Shown here piece after piece: positions 1-7,217 of a DNA stretch of 64,000 nucleotides. Below the pieces are notes generated by a model. The model was not told the origin of the DNA, made no database searches, and worked only from the letters and a program-made list of their open reading frames with translations. The position numbers and the translations under genes are program-made. Origin of the DNA: Streptomyces sp. ISL-1 (lineage in GTDB: Bacteria > Actinomycetota > Actinomycetes > Streptomycetales > Streptomycetaceae); NCBI RefSeq assembly GCF_018614585.1, contig NZ_JAGGOI010000010.1, positions 1-64,000 of the forward strand. Reading direction: 5' to 3'. Every line of letters begins with the position of its first letter. Positions within the stretch are counted from its first letter, which is position 1.

Positions 1-29
1 GCTTTCGATACAGGCCCTAGGGGGAAACC

Positions 30-788
30 GTGGCGCTGAAGCCCGAGCCGACCGCGCCGTTCCACTCGGTGCAATATGTCTTGCGTGTCCTGGAGACGAT
101 CTCGAAGCACGGTGGCGGTGTCACCGACGTCCAGATCGCACGCGAGACGGGTCTGCCGACCGGCCACCTGGCTCCCATGCTGTCGATGCTGCGCCGCGAG
201 GGCTATGTGGAGCAGGTCGCGGACGGCGCCTATGTGATCGGCGACTCTCTGATCCTTCTCGGCTCAGGGGTCACCCGCCAGCAGGCGCTGGAGGCGAAGA
301 TCCAGGAGACGCTCACCGAGCTGCGGGACTCGGTCGGTGCCGCGGTCTACATCAGCCGGTACATCGACGGCGAGGTCAAGATCACGCAGTACGCCGACGG
401 TCCACGCGCCCCCAAGGTCAACGAGTGGGTCGACTTCCGCTCGGCCGCACACGCCAGCGCGGTCGGCAAATGCCTGCTGACCCAGCTGGACCGGAACGGC
501 CGGCGTGACCACCTCTCCCGCCACAAGATCGCCCGCCTCACCTCGCGGACGATCACCAGCGAGAAGCTGCTCTTCTCCAAGCTGGACAGCCAGCCCCCGA
601 CGGTCCCGATCCTGGACCTCCAGGAGTACGCGGTGGGCACGGTCTGCGCCGCGGTCCCGCTTACGGCGGGCTCGGCGGTGGGATGCCTGGCGCTCTCGCT
701 CCCGATCGAGCATGCCCACCGGCTGCGCGCGGCGGCGGACACGCTGAACCGCAAGGCGGCCCCGGTGGTGCTGTCGCTGGCGATCTAG
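30..788 (+). CDS. IclR-family transcriptional regulator
   Basis: A 252-residue protein with the two-domain IclR layout. An N-terminal winged helix-turn-helix lies at about residues 14-75 (VLRVLETISKHGG, then TGLPTGHLAPMLSMLRREGY), followed by a C-terminal effector-binding domain at about 85-250. The GTG start is preceded by a GGGGGA ribosome site. IclR proteins bind promoter DNA as dimers or tetramers and respond to small metabolites. No ligand can be inferred here. The gene ends just before a tRNA-Lys gene, and the next protein gene is on the opposite strand, so it appears monocistronic. Family call is firm; regulon unknown. Confidence 0.88.
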   Translation: MALKPEPTAPFHSVQYVLRVLETISKHGGGVTDVQIARETGLPTGHLAPMLSMLRREGYVEQVADGAYVIGDSLILLGSGVTRQQALEAKIQETLTELRDSVGAAVYISRYIDGEVKITQYADGPRAPKVNEWVDFRSAAHASAVGKCLLTQLDRNGRRDHLSRHKIARLTSRTITSEKLLFSKLDSQPPTVPILDLQEYAVGTVCAAVPLTAGSAVGCLALSLPIEHAHRLRAAADTLNRKAAPVVLSLAI

Positions 789-849
789 CCGGGCGTCGGC
801 GGGTGTCACGAGCACCGCTGCGGACCAGGTAGTATTTTCGAGTCGGCAG

Positions 850-923
850 GCGCCGCTAGCTCAGTTGGTTAGAGCAGCTGACTCTTAATCAGCGGGTCCG
901 GGGTTCGAGTCCCTGGCGGCGCA
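850..923 (+). tRNA. tRNA-Lys (anticodon CTT), copy 1
   Basis: A complete cloverleaf can be drawn. The 7-bp acceptor stem is GCGCCGC/GCGGCGC with discriminator A, the anticodon loop is CTCTTAA with anticodon CTT, and the T-arm contains GGTTCGAGTCC. No CCA is encoded. A TAGTAT -10-like hexamer lies just upstream and an intrinsic terminator directly follows. The 74-nt sequence is identical to the gene at 4832-4905. Confidence 0.97.
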
Positions 924-933
924 CAGACGGGAA

Positions 934-962
934 AAGCCCCTCGCGGGAGCGAGGGGCTTTTT
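934..962 (+). terminator. Intrinsic terminator of tRNA-Lys copy 1
   Basis: A perfect hairpin has arms AAGCCCCTCGC and GCGAGGGGCTT with a GGGA loop. It runs into a short T stretch, 11 nt after the tRNA 3' end. Confidence 0.9.
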
Positions 963-1076
963 CGTGCGCCTGCCGCGCTTGCCACGGCGGCCCCGGCCAG
1001 AGCCGCCGCGCCGAGCCGAGCCGTAAGAGTCCCGCCACGGTCATCGTCCTGGCATCGCCCTACAGCTCTCCATCTG

Positions 1077-1664
1077 TCAGAACTGGACGTCCGAGCAGGC
1101 GTAGAAGGCGTTCCCCGTGTCATGCACGGTCCACACCGCCAGGATCAGATGCCTCCCCGAACGCTGCGGGAGATTGCCGGAGTGGGACAGGGTTTCCGGC
1201 GGCTGGTTGCCGCCGTACGGGACGGTCAGGAACGGCTGCGACTCGAGCGCCGCCCTGGTCAGCGGCTGGTTGGGATTCCAGCCGCTCTTGGTGATGAAGT
1301 ACTTGAAGTCGGTCGTCCGGTGCCTGGCCGTGAAGCGCCAGCTGAACGTGTAGTTCTGGCCCGACGAGACCTTGGTGGTGGGCCATGCCCCGCCGCGCGG
1401 ATCGTCGAGCTGCGCGAACTGGCCGAGGCCGCCCGCGCAGATCCTTCCGTCAGCGGGACCCGCGCCCGGGAAGCCCTTGGGGCCCTCGACGCTCTGCGGT
1501 TCCCACTGGATGGGGCCGCAGTTGGTGACCGTACCTTTGGCACAGAGCTTCTGGCGGCTGATGGGGGACTCGGTGTAGCCGTGGCTGGTGGCGCTGCCGC
1601 TGGCGAGCACGGTGGTGCCCGCCACGACGAGGCCGACCACGGCCGCACTTATCTTCTTGCGCAT
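1077..1664 (-). CDS. Secreted AA10 lytic polysaccharide monooxygenase
   Basis: A 195-residue copper LPMO. The signal peptide (MRKKISAAVVGLVVAG...) ends at ATS, so the mature protein begins with His28, the obligatory first ligand of the copper histidine brace. The second brace histidine is probably His115 (TARHRTTDF), and the C-terminal ACSDVQF carries the axial Phe. It has no carbohydrate-binding module. The ATG is preceded by GGAG. Known role: oxidative cleavage of chitin or cellulose. A single-domain LPMO next to cslA-glxA matches the S. coelicolor/S. lividans arrangement, where such an LPMO (LpmP) has been linked to morphogenesis. That identity is inferred from context. Direct repeats upstream suggest DasR-type control. 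Confidence 0.9.
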   Translation of the reverse strand: MRKKISAAVVGLVVAGTTVLASGSATSHGYTESPISRQKLCAKGTVTNCGPIQWEPQSVEGPKGFPGAGPADGRICAGGLGQFAQLDDPRGGAWPTTKVSSGQNYTFSWRFTARHRTTDFKYFITKSGWNPNQPLTRAALESQPFLTVPYGGNQPPETLSHSGNLPQRSGRHLILAVWTVHDTGNAFYACSDVQF

Positions 1665-1741
1665 GCTTCGCTCCAGGAGAACGTGGGGGTGTTCTGTGAG
1701 CCGTGCTGCACGCGTGCCTGTTGTGCGGGAGTACTCATTCC

Positions 1742-1793
1742 GGTCTAGACCAAGTCCCAATGTATTGACGCGAGTTCACCATGTCCAGACCAA
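1742..1793 (-). promoter_or_regulatory. Pair of DasR-like direct repeats upstream of the LPMO gene
   Basis: On the minus strand two 12-mers are repeated in the same direction: TTGGTCTGGACA (1782-1793) and TTGGTCTAGACC (1742-1753). Their starts are 40 bp apart. They resemble the TGGTCYAGACC direct repeats of Streptomyces chitinase promoters, which are DasR (GntR/HutC) responsive elements. They lie 78-129 nt upstream of the LPMO start. Binding by DasR is an inference. Confidence 0.6.
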
Positions 1794-1796
1794 TAG

Positions 1797-2972
1797 CTAT
1801 CCCTCCGCGGCCCCGGAGCGCCCGGTGCAGAAGGCGACGGTGAGGTCCCTGACCAGAGCCTTGCGCTCGTAGTCGTCGAGCTCGACGAGCCCGCGCGCGG
1901 TCAGCCGGTTCACCGTGTCGTCCACCGCGTCCACCACCGAGGTGAGCACGCTGTCCCGCTGCTTGGCGTCGATCGCCGCGATCCGCCGGCGCTGCATCGC
2001 GGACGCCACCTCCGGCCCGTACTCGATCACCGTCGGCTGCGCCGAGAAGACCTCGATCCCCGCCGGCACACACTCCGCCCACACCATCCGGGTCAGTGCG
2101 TCACCGAGCGCCTCGGCGTCGCGCAGCGTGGGCGTCCCCCCGGCGGAGCCAGGGGGAACGTCCTCGTGAAGCGCGTCGGCCGGCAGCTGCGAGACCACCC
2201 GCGCCATCGCCGCCTCGACCTGCTGGTTCAGATAGGCCTCGTGGTCCTCGACGCCGAGCACCGCCCGGGCGGTGTCCTCGACCCGCCACACCACGACCAC
2301 GACGACGCGCAGCGCGGTGCCGTCCGCGTCGGTGACGGGCATCGGATCGCTGCGCCAGTGCCGCAGCCTTACGTCGACCCGGCGGCGCAGCATCAGCGGG
2401 CTCACCCACACCAGTCCGCTGCGCCGCACGGTCCCGCCGTAGTCGCCGCAGAGGGTGAGCACCCAGGCGTATCCGACGTGGCCGCGCCCGAGCCCGCCGA
2501 AGGCGAAGAGCGCGAGCATCACGCCGAGCGTGAGCAGACACCACAGGCCGATCCCGATGCCGTGGTACGGGTACGAGGTCAGCCCGAGCATCCTGGTCAG
2601 CCGGCCGGGCAGCGCCCCGGCACCCCACAGCAGCGCGCCGATCCCGGCGAGCGAACACGCCCCGGCGACCGCCCCGGTCCAGCCGGGCAGCGCGGGCGCG
2701 GCCCGCTCAGCCAGGTAGGGGTCGGCCGGCGGAGCGGACCGCTGCGGGAGGGGGCGGGCCGGCGCGGGTCTGCGGACCCCGATCTTCGGCTGCTCGCCGG
2801 TGCCCTGCCGCCGCGCCACGACGGCGGGGCGCAGGGCGACGGGCTGGGAGTCGTCGTCACGGAAGAGGAGATGCACCGGGATTTCGGTCGTCACCTCCTG
2901 GGCGATGACGGGGGTGCGCCGCGGGATGTCGGACGGCGCGCCGCCGTCCGGTTCCGACGTCGTGGGGTTCAC
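1797..2972 (-). CDS. SPFH/band-7 domain membrane protein
   Basis: A 391-residue protein with a proline-rich cytosolic N-terminus. Two hydrophobic segments follow at about 97-123 and 138-165 (SYPYHGIGIGLWCLLTLGVM). The band-7 domain then occupies about 175-350 (LRHWRSDPMPVTDADGTALR, VVVVVVWRVEDT, helical QVEAAMARVV, AMQRRRIAAIDAKQRD). Band-7/SPFH proteins scaffold membrane microdomains. The GTG start has GAGGTGA upstream. It sits between the LPMO and a peptidoglycan hydrolase, all facing away from cslA, which suggests a membrane platform for cell-wall work at tips. This functional link is inferred. Confidence 0.8.
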   Translation of the reverse strand: MNPTTSEPDGGAPSDIPRRTPVIAQEVTTEIPVHLLFRDDDSQPVALRPAVVARRQGTGEQPKIGVRRPAPARPLPQRSAPPADPYLAERAAPALPGWTGAVAGACSLAGIGALLWGAGALPGRLTRMLGLTSYPYHGIGIGLWCLLTLGVMLALFAFGGLGRGHVGYAWVLTLCGDYGGTVRRSGLVWVSPLMLRRRVDVRLRHWRSDPMPVTDADGTALRVVVVVVWRVEDTARAVLGVEDHEAYLNQQVEAAMARVVSQLPADALHEDVPPGSAGGTPTLRDAEALGDALTRMVWAECVPAGIEVFSAQPTVIEYGPEVASAMQRRRIAAIDAKQRDSVLTSVVDAVDDTVNRLTARGLVELDDYERKALVRDLTVAFCTGRSGAAEG

Positions 2973-3118
2973 TGCGATTCACCTCGCGAGAGTGGTCTGT
3001 TCAGCTCCGCCGGCCTGCTTTCGGCCGGGGGTCCGGCTGCTGCCTCCGGCGTTCGTTCCGTCATGCCGTCGCTCCGTGGATCCGTCATGCCGACGAGCGC
3101 CCCCGGGGCGCCGGGGGC

Positions 3119-4681
3119 TCAGGCGAAGAGCCGCCGCCAGGTCTCGGGCCCGGGAAAGCCGTCGGCCGCGCCGCCGCGCCAGCCCTGGGCCCGCTGGAAT
3201 GCCTCGACATTGCGCCGGTCCTCCTCGCTCCAGCCCGGCACGGGGGTCGATGTGTAGTACTTGCCGAAGCCGCGCTTCACCAGCTGCCGGCCGAGCTGGG
3301 TGACGTACTCGTTGGACTGGCCGGGCCTGAAGAACTCGCGCCCCGGATACTTCGGCGCCGCCGCCCCAGTGGCGCCGGGAGCAGCCGCCCTCGTGCCGCT
3401 GGAAGCGGCCGCGGCCGGGATGTTCCCGCCCTGCTGGGCCGCCAGCCGCCGCCAGGTCTCCGGTCCCGGCAGCCCGTCCGCCTCCTTGCCGCTCCAGCCC
3501 TGGGCTAGCTGGAAGGCCCGGGTGGCCAGCCGGTGCGACTCGCCCCACTGCTGCACGGGCCCCGTGGGGCGGAAATGCTCACTGACGTGCGCGGCGAGCA
3601 TCTCGGCGAGCTGGGCGATGTACGCGTTACTCGCTCCGGGGCCGAAGGCGGTCAGACCCGGATAGGTGCCGGCGGACGCCAATGCGCTCGCGGCGGCTGC
3701 GGCGGCGGTCCCACTCGCGGCTTCGGTGGCAGACCCGGTCGCGGTGGCAGACCCGGTCGCGGTTGCGGTCGTGCTCTCGGTGTCGCTCGTGGTGAGGCCC
3801 TTGTAGCGGTAGGGCAGATACCGGTCGGCGTTGGTCCAGTACCCCGTGGGCGTGGCCTGTTTACGGGTGTGCGGCTTCGTCTGCTCGTACGCGATGTAGT
3901 AGTCGTGCGTGTAGTCGGTCCAGCCGCCGAAGATCGTGACGTGCGAACCCTTGGTCGGATTGTCCGGGTTGTGGAAGAGCAGGATGTCGCCGGGCTGCAG
4001 CTCCTCGCGCGTGATCCTGGTGGCGAATGACGCGAGGCTGCCGGTCCACTCGTTGCCGGCCAGATTCCAGGCCATCGAGACATAGCCCGAGCAGTCCTGG
4101 CGGTACCCGTCGGACCAGTACTTCTCCATGCTGTACGGGACCTTGGCGGTCACCCATCGCTTGGCGCGGTTGATGATCTGGGCCCGGGTCATCTTGCGGA
4201 GCTGAGTGGGCGCCGTGCCCTGCGTGCCCGCGGAACCGGCAAGCGGCCCGCCGTGCAGCGGCTCGGCGCCTCCCTGCTCGGTGGCCGGCTCCGGGTCGGC
4301 GGCGCCGGGCGTGGGCGCGACGGCAGCCCCGGAAGCGGCGGTGGACGCGGGCGCAACGTTGTCGGCGGTCGTGCGCGCCGGGACAGTGGCCTCGGAAGCG
4401 GTGGTGCGCGCGGCCGGGGACTCGGCCGTCGTTGGAACGGGGGCCGGCGTGTCGGCGATGGCGTGCGGGCGCGCGTGCCCCGCCGGAAGGCCGGCCGCGG
4501 CGGCCACGCCCGTCCCCCCGCCACCGAGCACCATGCCCGCCGCTGTGAACAGAACGAGCGCGCGGCGGCAGCCGTGCGCCGTGGGGTGCCCTCCGGCGGC
4601 AAGAGCCCGTCGCTGCTGGGCGCACCCGGCGCAGTCGCAGTCGGCGGCAGGCTCGAACTCCTCGAATACCGGCACGGTCAT
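3119..4681 (-). CDS. Secreted Cys/His peptidoglycan hydrolase with two C-terminal peptidoglycan-binding repeats
   Basis: A 520-residue protein. The N-terminus has a CxC-x2-C cluster (ADCDCAGC) and a hydrophobic segment near residue 45, then a long Ala/Thr/Pro linker to about 150. The catalytic domain at about 160-300 has Cys in YRQDCSGYVSM and His in KGSHVTIFGGW, as in NlpC/P60 or CHAP amidases. Two similar repeats end the protein, each with FxPG-SN-Y--QL and RAFQxAQGW...DGxPGPETWRRL, typical of Streptomyces peptidoglycan-binding modules. Choice between NlpC/P60 and CHAP is open. Start chosen at MTVPVFEEF because GAAGGG lies 7 nt upstream. It probably remodels wall around the CslA polymer (inference). 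Confidence 0.78.
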   Translation of the reverse strand: MTVPVFEEFEPAADCDCAGCAQQRRALAAGGHPTAHGCRRALVLFTAAGMVLGGGGTGVAAAAGLPAGHARPHAIADTPAPVPTTAESPAARTTASEATVPARTTADNVAPASTAASGAAVAPTPGAADPEPATEQGGAEPLHGGPLAGSAGTQGTAPTQLRKMTRAQIINRAKRWVTAKVPYSMEKYWSDGYRQDCSGYVSMAWNLAGNEWTGSLASFATRITREELQPGDILLFHNPDNPTKGSHVTIFGGWTDYTHDYYIAYEQTKPHTRKQATPTGYWTNADRYLPYRYKGLTTSDTESTTATATGSATATGSATEAASGTAAAAAASALASAGTYPGLTAFGPGASNAYIAQLAEMLAAHVSEHFRPTGPVQQWGESHRLATRAFQLAQGWSGKEADGLPGPETWRRLAAQQGGNIPAAAASSGTRAAAPGATGAAAPKYPGREFFRPGQSNEYVTQLGRQLVKRGFGKYYTSTPVPGWSEEDRRNVEAFQRAQGWRGGAADGFPGPETWRRLFA

Positions 4682-4831
4682 GCGTAAACCCTTCGCAGTA
4701 ATATCCCAACTGTCCCGTCTTGGCACATTTTGACGTTATGAAGGTAATAAAAGAGGATCCGACAGGCCGGAACGATCAGATAATGGTCAGGAGCACGCGT
4801 CGCCGTCCGGTAAACTTCTCCAGGTCAGCAG

Positions 4832-4905
4832 GCGCCGCTAGCTCAGTTGGTTAGAGCAGCTGACTCTTAATCAGCGGGTCCGGGGTTCGAGTCCCTGGCG
4901 GCGCA
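4832..4905 (+). tRNA. tRNA-Lys (anticodon CTT), copy 2
   Basis: This copy is identical over all 74 nt to the gene at 850-923, including acceptor, anticodon and T-arm sequences. The upstream eight bases (GTCAGCAG versus GTCGGCAG) are also similar, with a TAAACT -10-like hexamer. The downstream terminator is unrelated to that of copy 1, so the duplication does not extend past the tRNA. Confidence 0.97.
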
Positions 4906-4911
4906 CGCAGA

Positions 4912-4953
4912 GCCGAGGCCCCCTCACCACAGGTGAGGGGGCCTCGGCCGTTT
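4912..4953 (+). terminator. Intrinsic terminator of tRNA-Lys copy 2
   Basis: A long hairpin has left arm GCCGAGGCCCCCTCACC and right arm GGTGAGGGGGCCTCGGC around an ACA loop. It is followed by CGTTT. It starts 7 nt after the tRNA. Confidence 0.9.
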
Positions 4954-4954
4954 C

Positions 4955-5300
4955 CGCGGTGATTTCCGCCCGCCGCCCCGCACTCCCGCACACCCCTTCG
5001 GCAAGGGTCTGGTAAATCGCTCTTTTGACCGATTACGTCCCCGTTTCACCCTTGCGGTCACAGCGGGGGTCGGAGAACCTGTCTGGGGGCCAATGCCACC
5101 AATAGGGCATCCGTTACGCGCAGTTGGGGGTGTTTGTGAACTACGCGGAATCGCTGCAACCGGCAGCGATGCGTTCCGTGTCTGTAGGGATGCCGGCCCG
5201 CAACTGATGCGTCCGCGGCAGCGGCTCCAGGGGGACCGCGGCCAGGACGGACCGACCGACCACATCACACGCAGACAGCATGCGTGCGGGGGGATGACTC
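4955..5300 (+). promoter_or_regulatory. Long cslA promoter/leader region without a gene
   Basis: About 345 bp separate the tRNA terminator from cslA, with no convincing ORF. It contains a relatively AT-rich stretch near 5010-5050 (AAATCGCTCTTTTGACC), the likely promoter zone, then a G-rich leader. A GGGGGG ribosome site lies 7 nt before the cslA ATG. I looked for a ydaO-type riboswitch and could not match its conserved blocks. Confidence 0.4.
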
Positions 5301-7217
5301 ATGACGTCGACGCGACGTGGCGCCCGGCAGGCCGACAACCCTTCCCTGACGGTTCAACTCCCGATACCCGCGCATCTGCGCACCGGCGGCCACCGGCCGC
5401 GCCCCGAGAAGGCGCTGTCCCGGTACGACTACGAGCATTACAGTCGGCTCGCCGGACCTCTCACCAAGCCCGACCCGGCCAAGCCGTACACCGTCCAGTA
5501 CCGCTCGCTGCTCTCGCAGGAGCCCCACCGCATCCGGGCCGCACTGCTGCTCTGCGCGGCACCGCTGGTGTCACTGGGCCTGTTCGCCTGGCTGATGCAG
5601 CCCCAGCACTGGACCGAGCGCGACCCGAACCTCAAGAACGACACACTGCTCGTCCTCGACATCGTCATGCTCGTCTCGATCGGCCTGATCGAGCTCTTCC
5701 GCACCATGAACGTCCTGTCCAACGCGCACGCGACGCTCGTCGCGCGTGACCCCGTCCCTGTGGTGCCCGAGACCGGCACCAAGGTCGCCTTCCTCACCTC
5801 CTTCGTACCGGGCAAGGAGCCCCTGGAGATGGTGACAAGGACCCTGGAGGCGGCCGTCAAGCTCCGGCACCGCGGGCTGATGCACGTCTGGCTGCTCGAC
5901 GAGGGCGACGACCCCGACGTCAAGGCGGTCTGCGCGCGCCTCGGCGTCCACCACTTCTCCCGCAAGGGTGTCCCGCACTGGAACCAGGCCAAGGGCGCGC
6001 ACCGGGCCAGGACCAAGCACGGCAACTACAACGCCTGGCTCCAGGCGCACGGCGCCGACTACGACTTCTTCGCCTCCGTCGACACCGACCATGTCCCGCT
6101 GCCCAACTACCTGGAGCGGATGCTCGGTTACTTCCGCGACCCGGACGTGGGCTTCGTCATCGGCCCGCAGGTGTACGGCAATTACGACACGTTCGTCACC
6201 AAGGCCGCCGAGTCGCAGCAGTTCCTCTTCCACGCCCTGATCCAGCGCGCGGGCAACCGGTACGGCGCGCCCATGTTCGTCGGCACCTCCAACGCCGTGC
6301 GGATCAAGGCGATCAAGCAGATCGGCGGTCTGTACGACTCGATCACCGAGGACATGGCCACCGGCTTCGAGATGCACCGCGCCCGCAACCCCGAGTCCGG
6401 CAACAAGTGGCGCTCGGTCTACACCCCGGACGTGCTCGCCGTCGGCGAGGGGCCGACCGCCTGGACCGACTTCTTCACCCAGCAGCTGCGCTGGTCCCGC
6501 GGTACGTACGAGACGATCATCAAGCAGTACTGGAAGGGCTTCTACTCGCTGCCGCCGGGCAAGCTCTTCAACTACACGATGATGATCATCTTCTATCCGA
6601 TGTCGGCCCTCAACTGGATCCTGGCCGCGCTGAGTTGCGCGCTGTTCCTGGGCGTGGGCGCCTCGGGTGTGCAGATCGACCCGGTGATCTGGATGATGCT
6701 GTACGGCAACGCCTCGGCCCTCCAGATCGGCCTCTACGTCTGGAACCGCCGCCACAATGTCTCGCCGCACGAGCCCGAGGGCTCCGGCGGACTCGCGGGC
6801 ATGATGATGTCCGCGCTCTCGGCGCCGGTCTACGCACGCTCGCTGCTGGACGCCGTACTGCGCCGCAAGAGCTCGTTCGTCGTGACACCCAAGGGCGACT
6901 CGTCCAGTCCGGACACCCTCTTCGGCACCTTCCGGATCCACCTCTTCTTCATGCTCGTCTTCGGCGGATCGCTCGGCTCCTCCTTCTGCTTCGGCCACGA
7001 CCATCCGGCGATGATCACCTGGGCCACGCTGGCGCTGCTGATCACGGCGGCGCCCATCGTCGCCTGGCGGCACGGCATCCGCGCGGAGAAGCGCGGCGAG
7101 CGGGAGGCCGACAGGCCGCCGCCGGCCGGCCACCCCCAGGCCCATGTGCCGCAGCAGCGGCAGGGCGACGCTGCCGAACGGACCATGCAGACCGCCCTTG
7201 GGGGACTCAAGAAGTGA
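5301..7217 (+). CDS. cslA: Cellulose-synthase-like glycosyltransferase CslA
   Basis: A 638-residue family GT2 processive synthase. Two N-terminal membrane helices (about 79-98 and 115-133) precede the catalytic domain. Its hallmarks are all present: Asp200 (LLDEGDD), DTD at 261-263, TED at 349-351 and the QxxRW motif QQLRW at 394-398. More membrane helices lie at about 410-480 and 540-590. Known role in Streptomyces: makes a beta-glucan (cellulose-like) at hyphal tips, needed for aerial growth and pellet formation. It overlaps glxA by GTGA, so the two are translationally coupled, as in other streptomycetes. Confidence 0.95.
   Translation: MTSTRRGARQADNPSLTVQLPIPAHLRTGGHRPRPEKALSRYDYEHYSRLAGPLTKPDPAKPYTVQYRSLLSQEPHRIRAALLLCAAPLVSLGLFAWLMQPQHWTERDPNLKNDTLLVLDIVMLVSIGLIELFRTMNVLSNAHATLVARDPVPVVPETGTKVAFLTSFVPGKEPLEMVTRTLEAAVKLRHRGLMHVWLLDEGDDPDVKAVCARLGVHHFSRKGVPHWNQAKGAHRARTKHGNYNAWLQAHGADYDFFASVDTDHVPLPNYLERMLGYFRDPDVGFVIGPQVYGNYDTFVTKAAESQQFLFHALIQRAGNRYGAPMFVGTSNAVRIKAIKQIGGLYDSITEDMATGFEMHRARNPESGNKWRSVYTPDVLAVGEGPTAWTDFFTQQLRWSRGTYETIIKQYWKGFYSLPPGKLFNYTMMIIFYPMSALNWILAALSCALFLGVGASGVQIDPVIWMMLYGNASALQIGLYVWNRRHNVSPHEPEGSGGLAGMMMSALSAPVYARSLLDAVLRRKSSFVVTPKGDSSSPDTLFGTFRIHLFFMLVFGGSLGSSFCFGHDHPAMITWATLALLITAAPIVAWRHGIRAEKRGEREADRPPPAGHPQAHVPQQRQGDAAERTMQTALGGLKK

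Noticed and set aside
850..4905. Integrated element with tRNA-Lys attachment sites
   Set aside because: No integrase, excisionase or replication gene lies between the tRNAs, and the genes look like stable members of the cslA locus.
4955..5300. ydaO (c-di-AMP) riboswitch in the cslA leader
   Set aside because: G-rich blocks are present but the conserved ydaO segments could not be matched.
5571..7145. Long minus-strand ORF opposite cslA
   Set aside because: Composition is typical of an antisense frame of a GC-rich gene; cslA motifs are complete on the plus strand.
6407..7213. Upstream extension of the glxA frame
   Set aside because: It lies within cslA and the GTG at 7214 gives the expected length and signal anchor.
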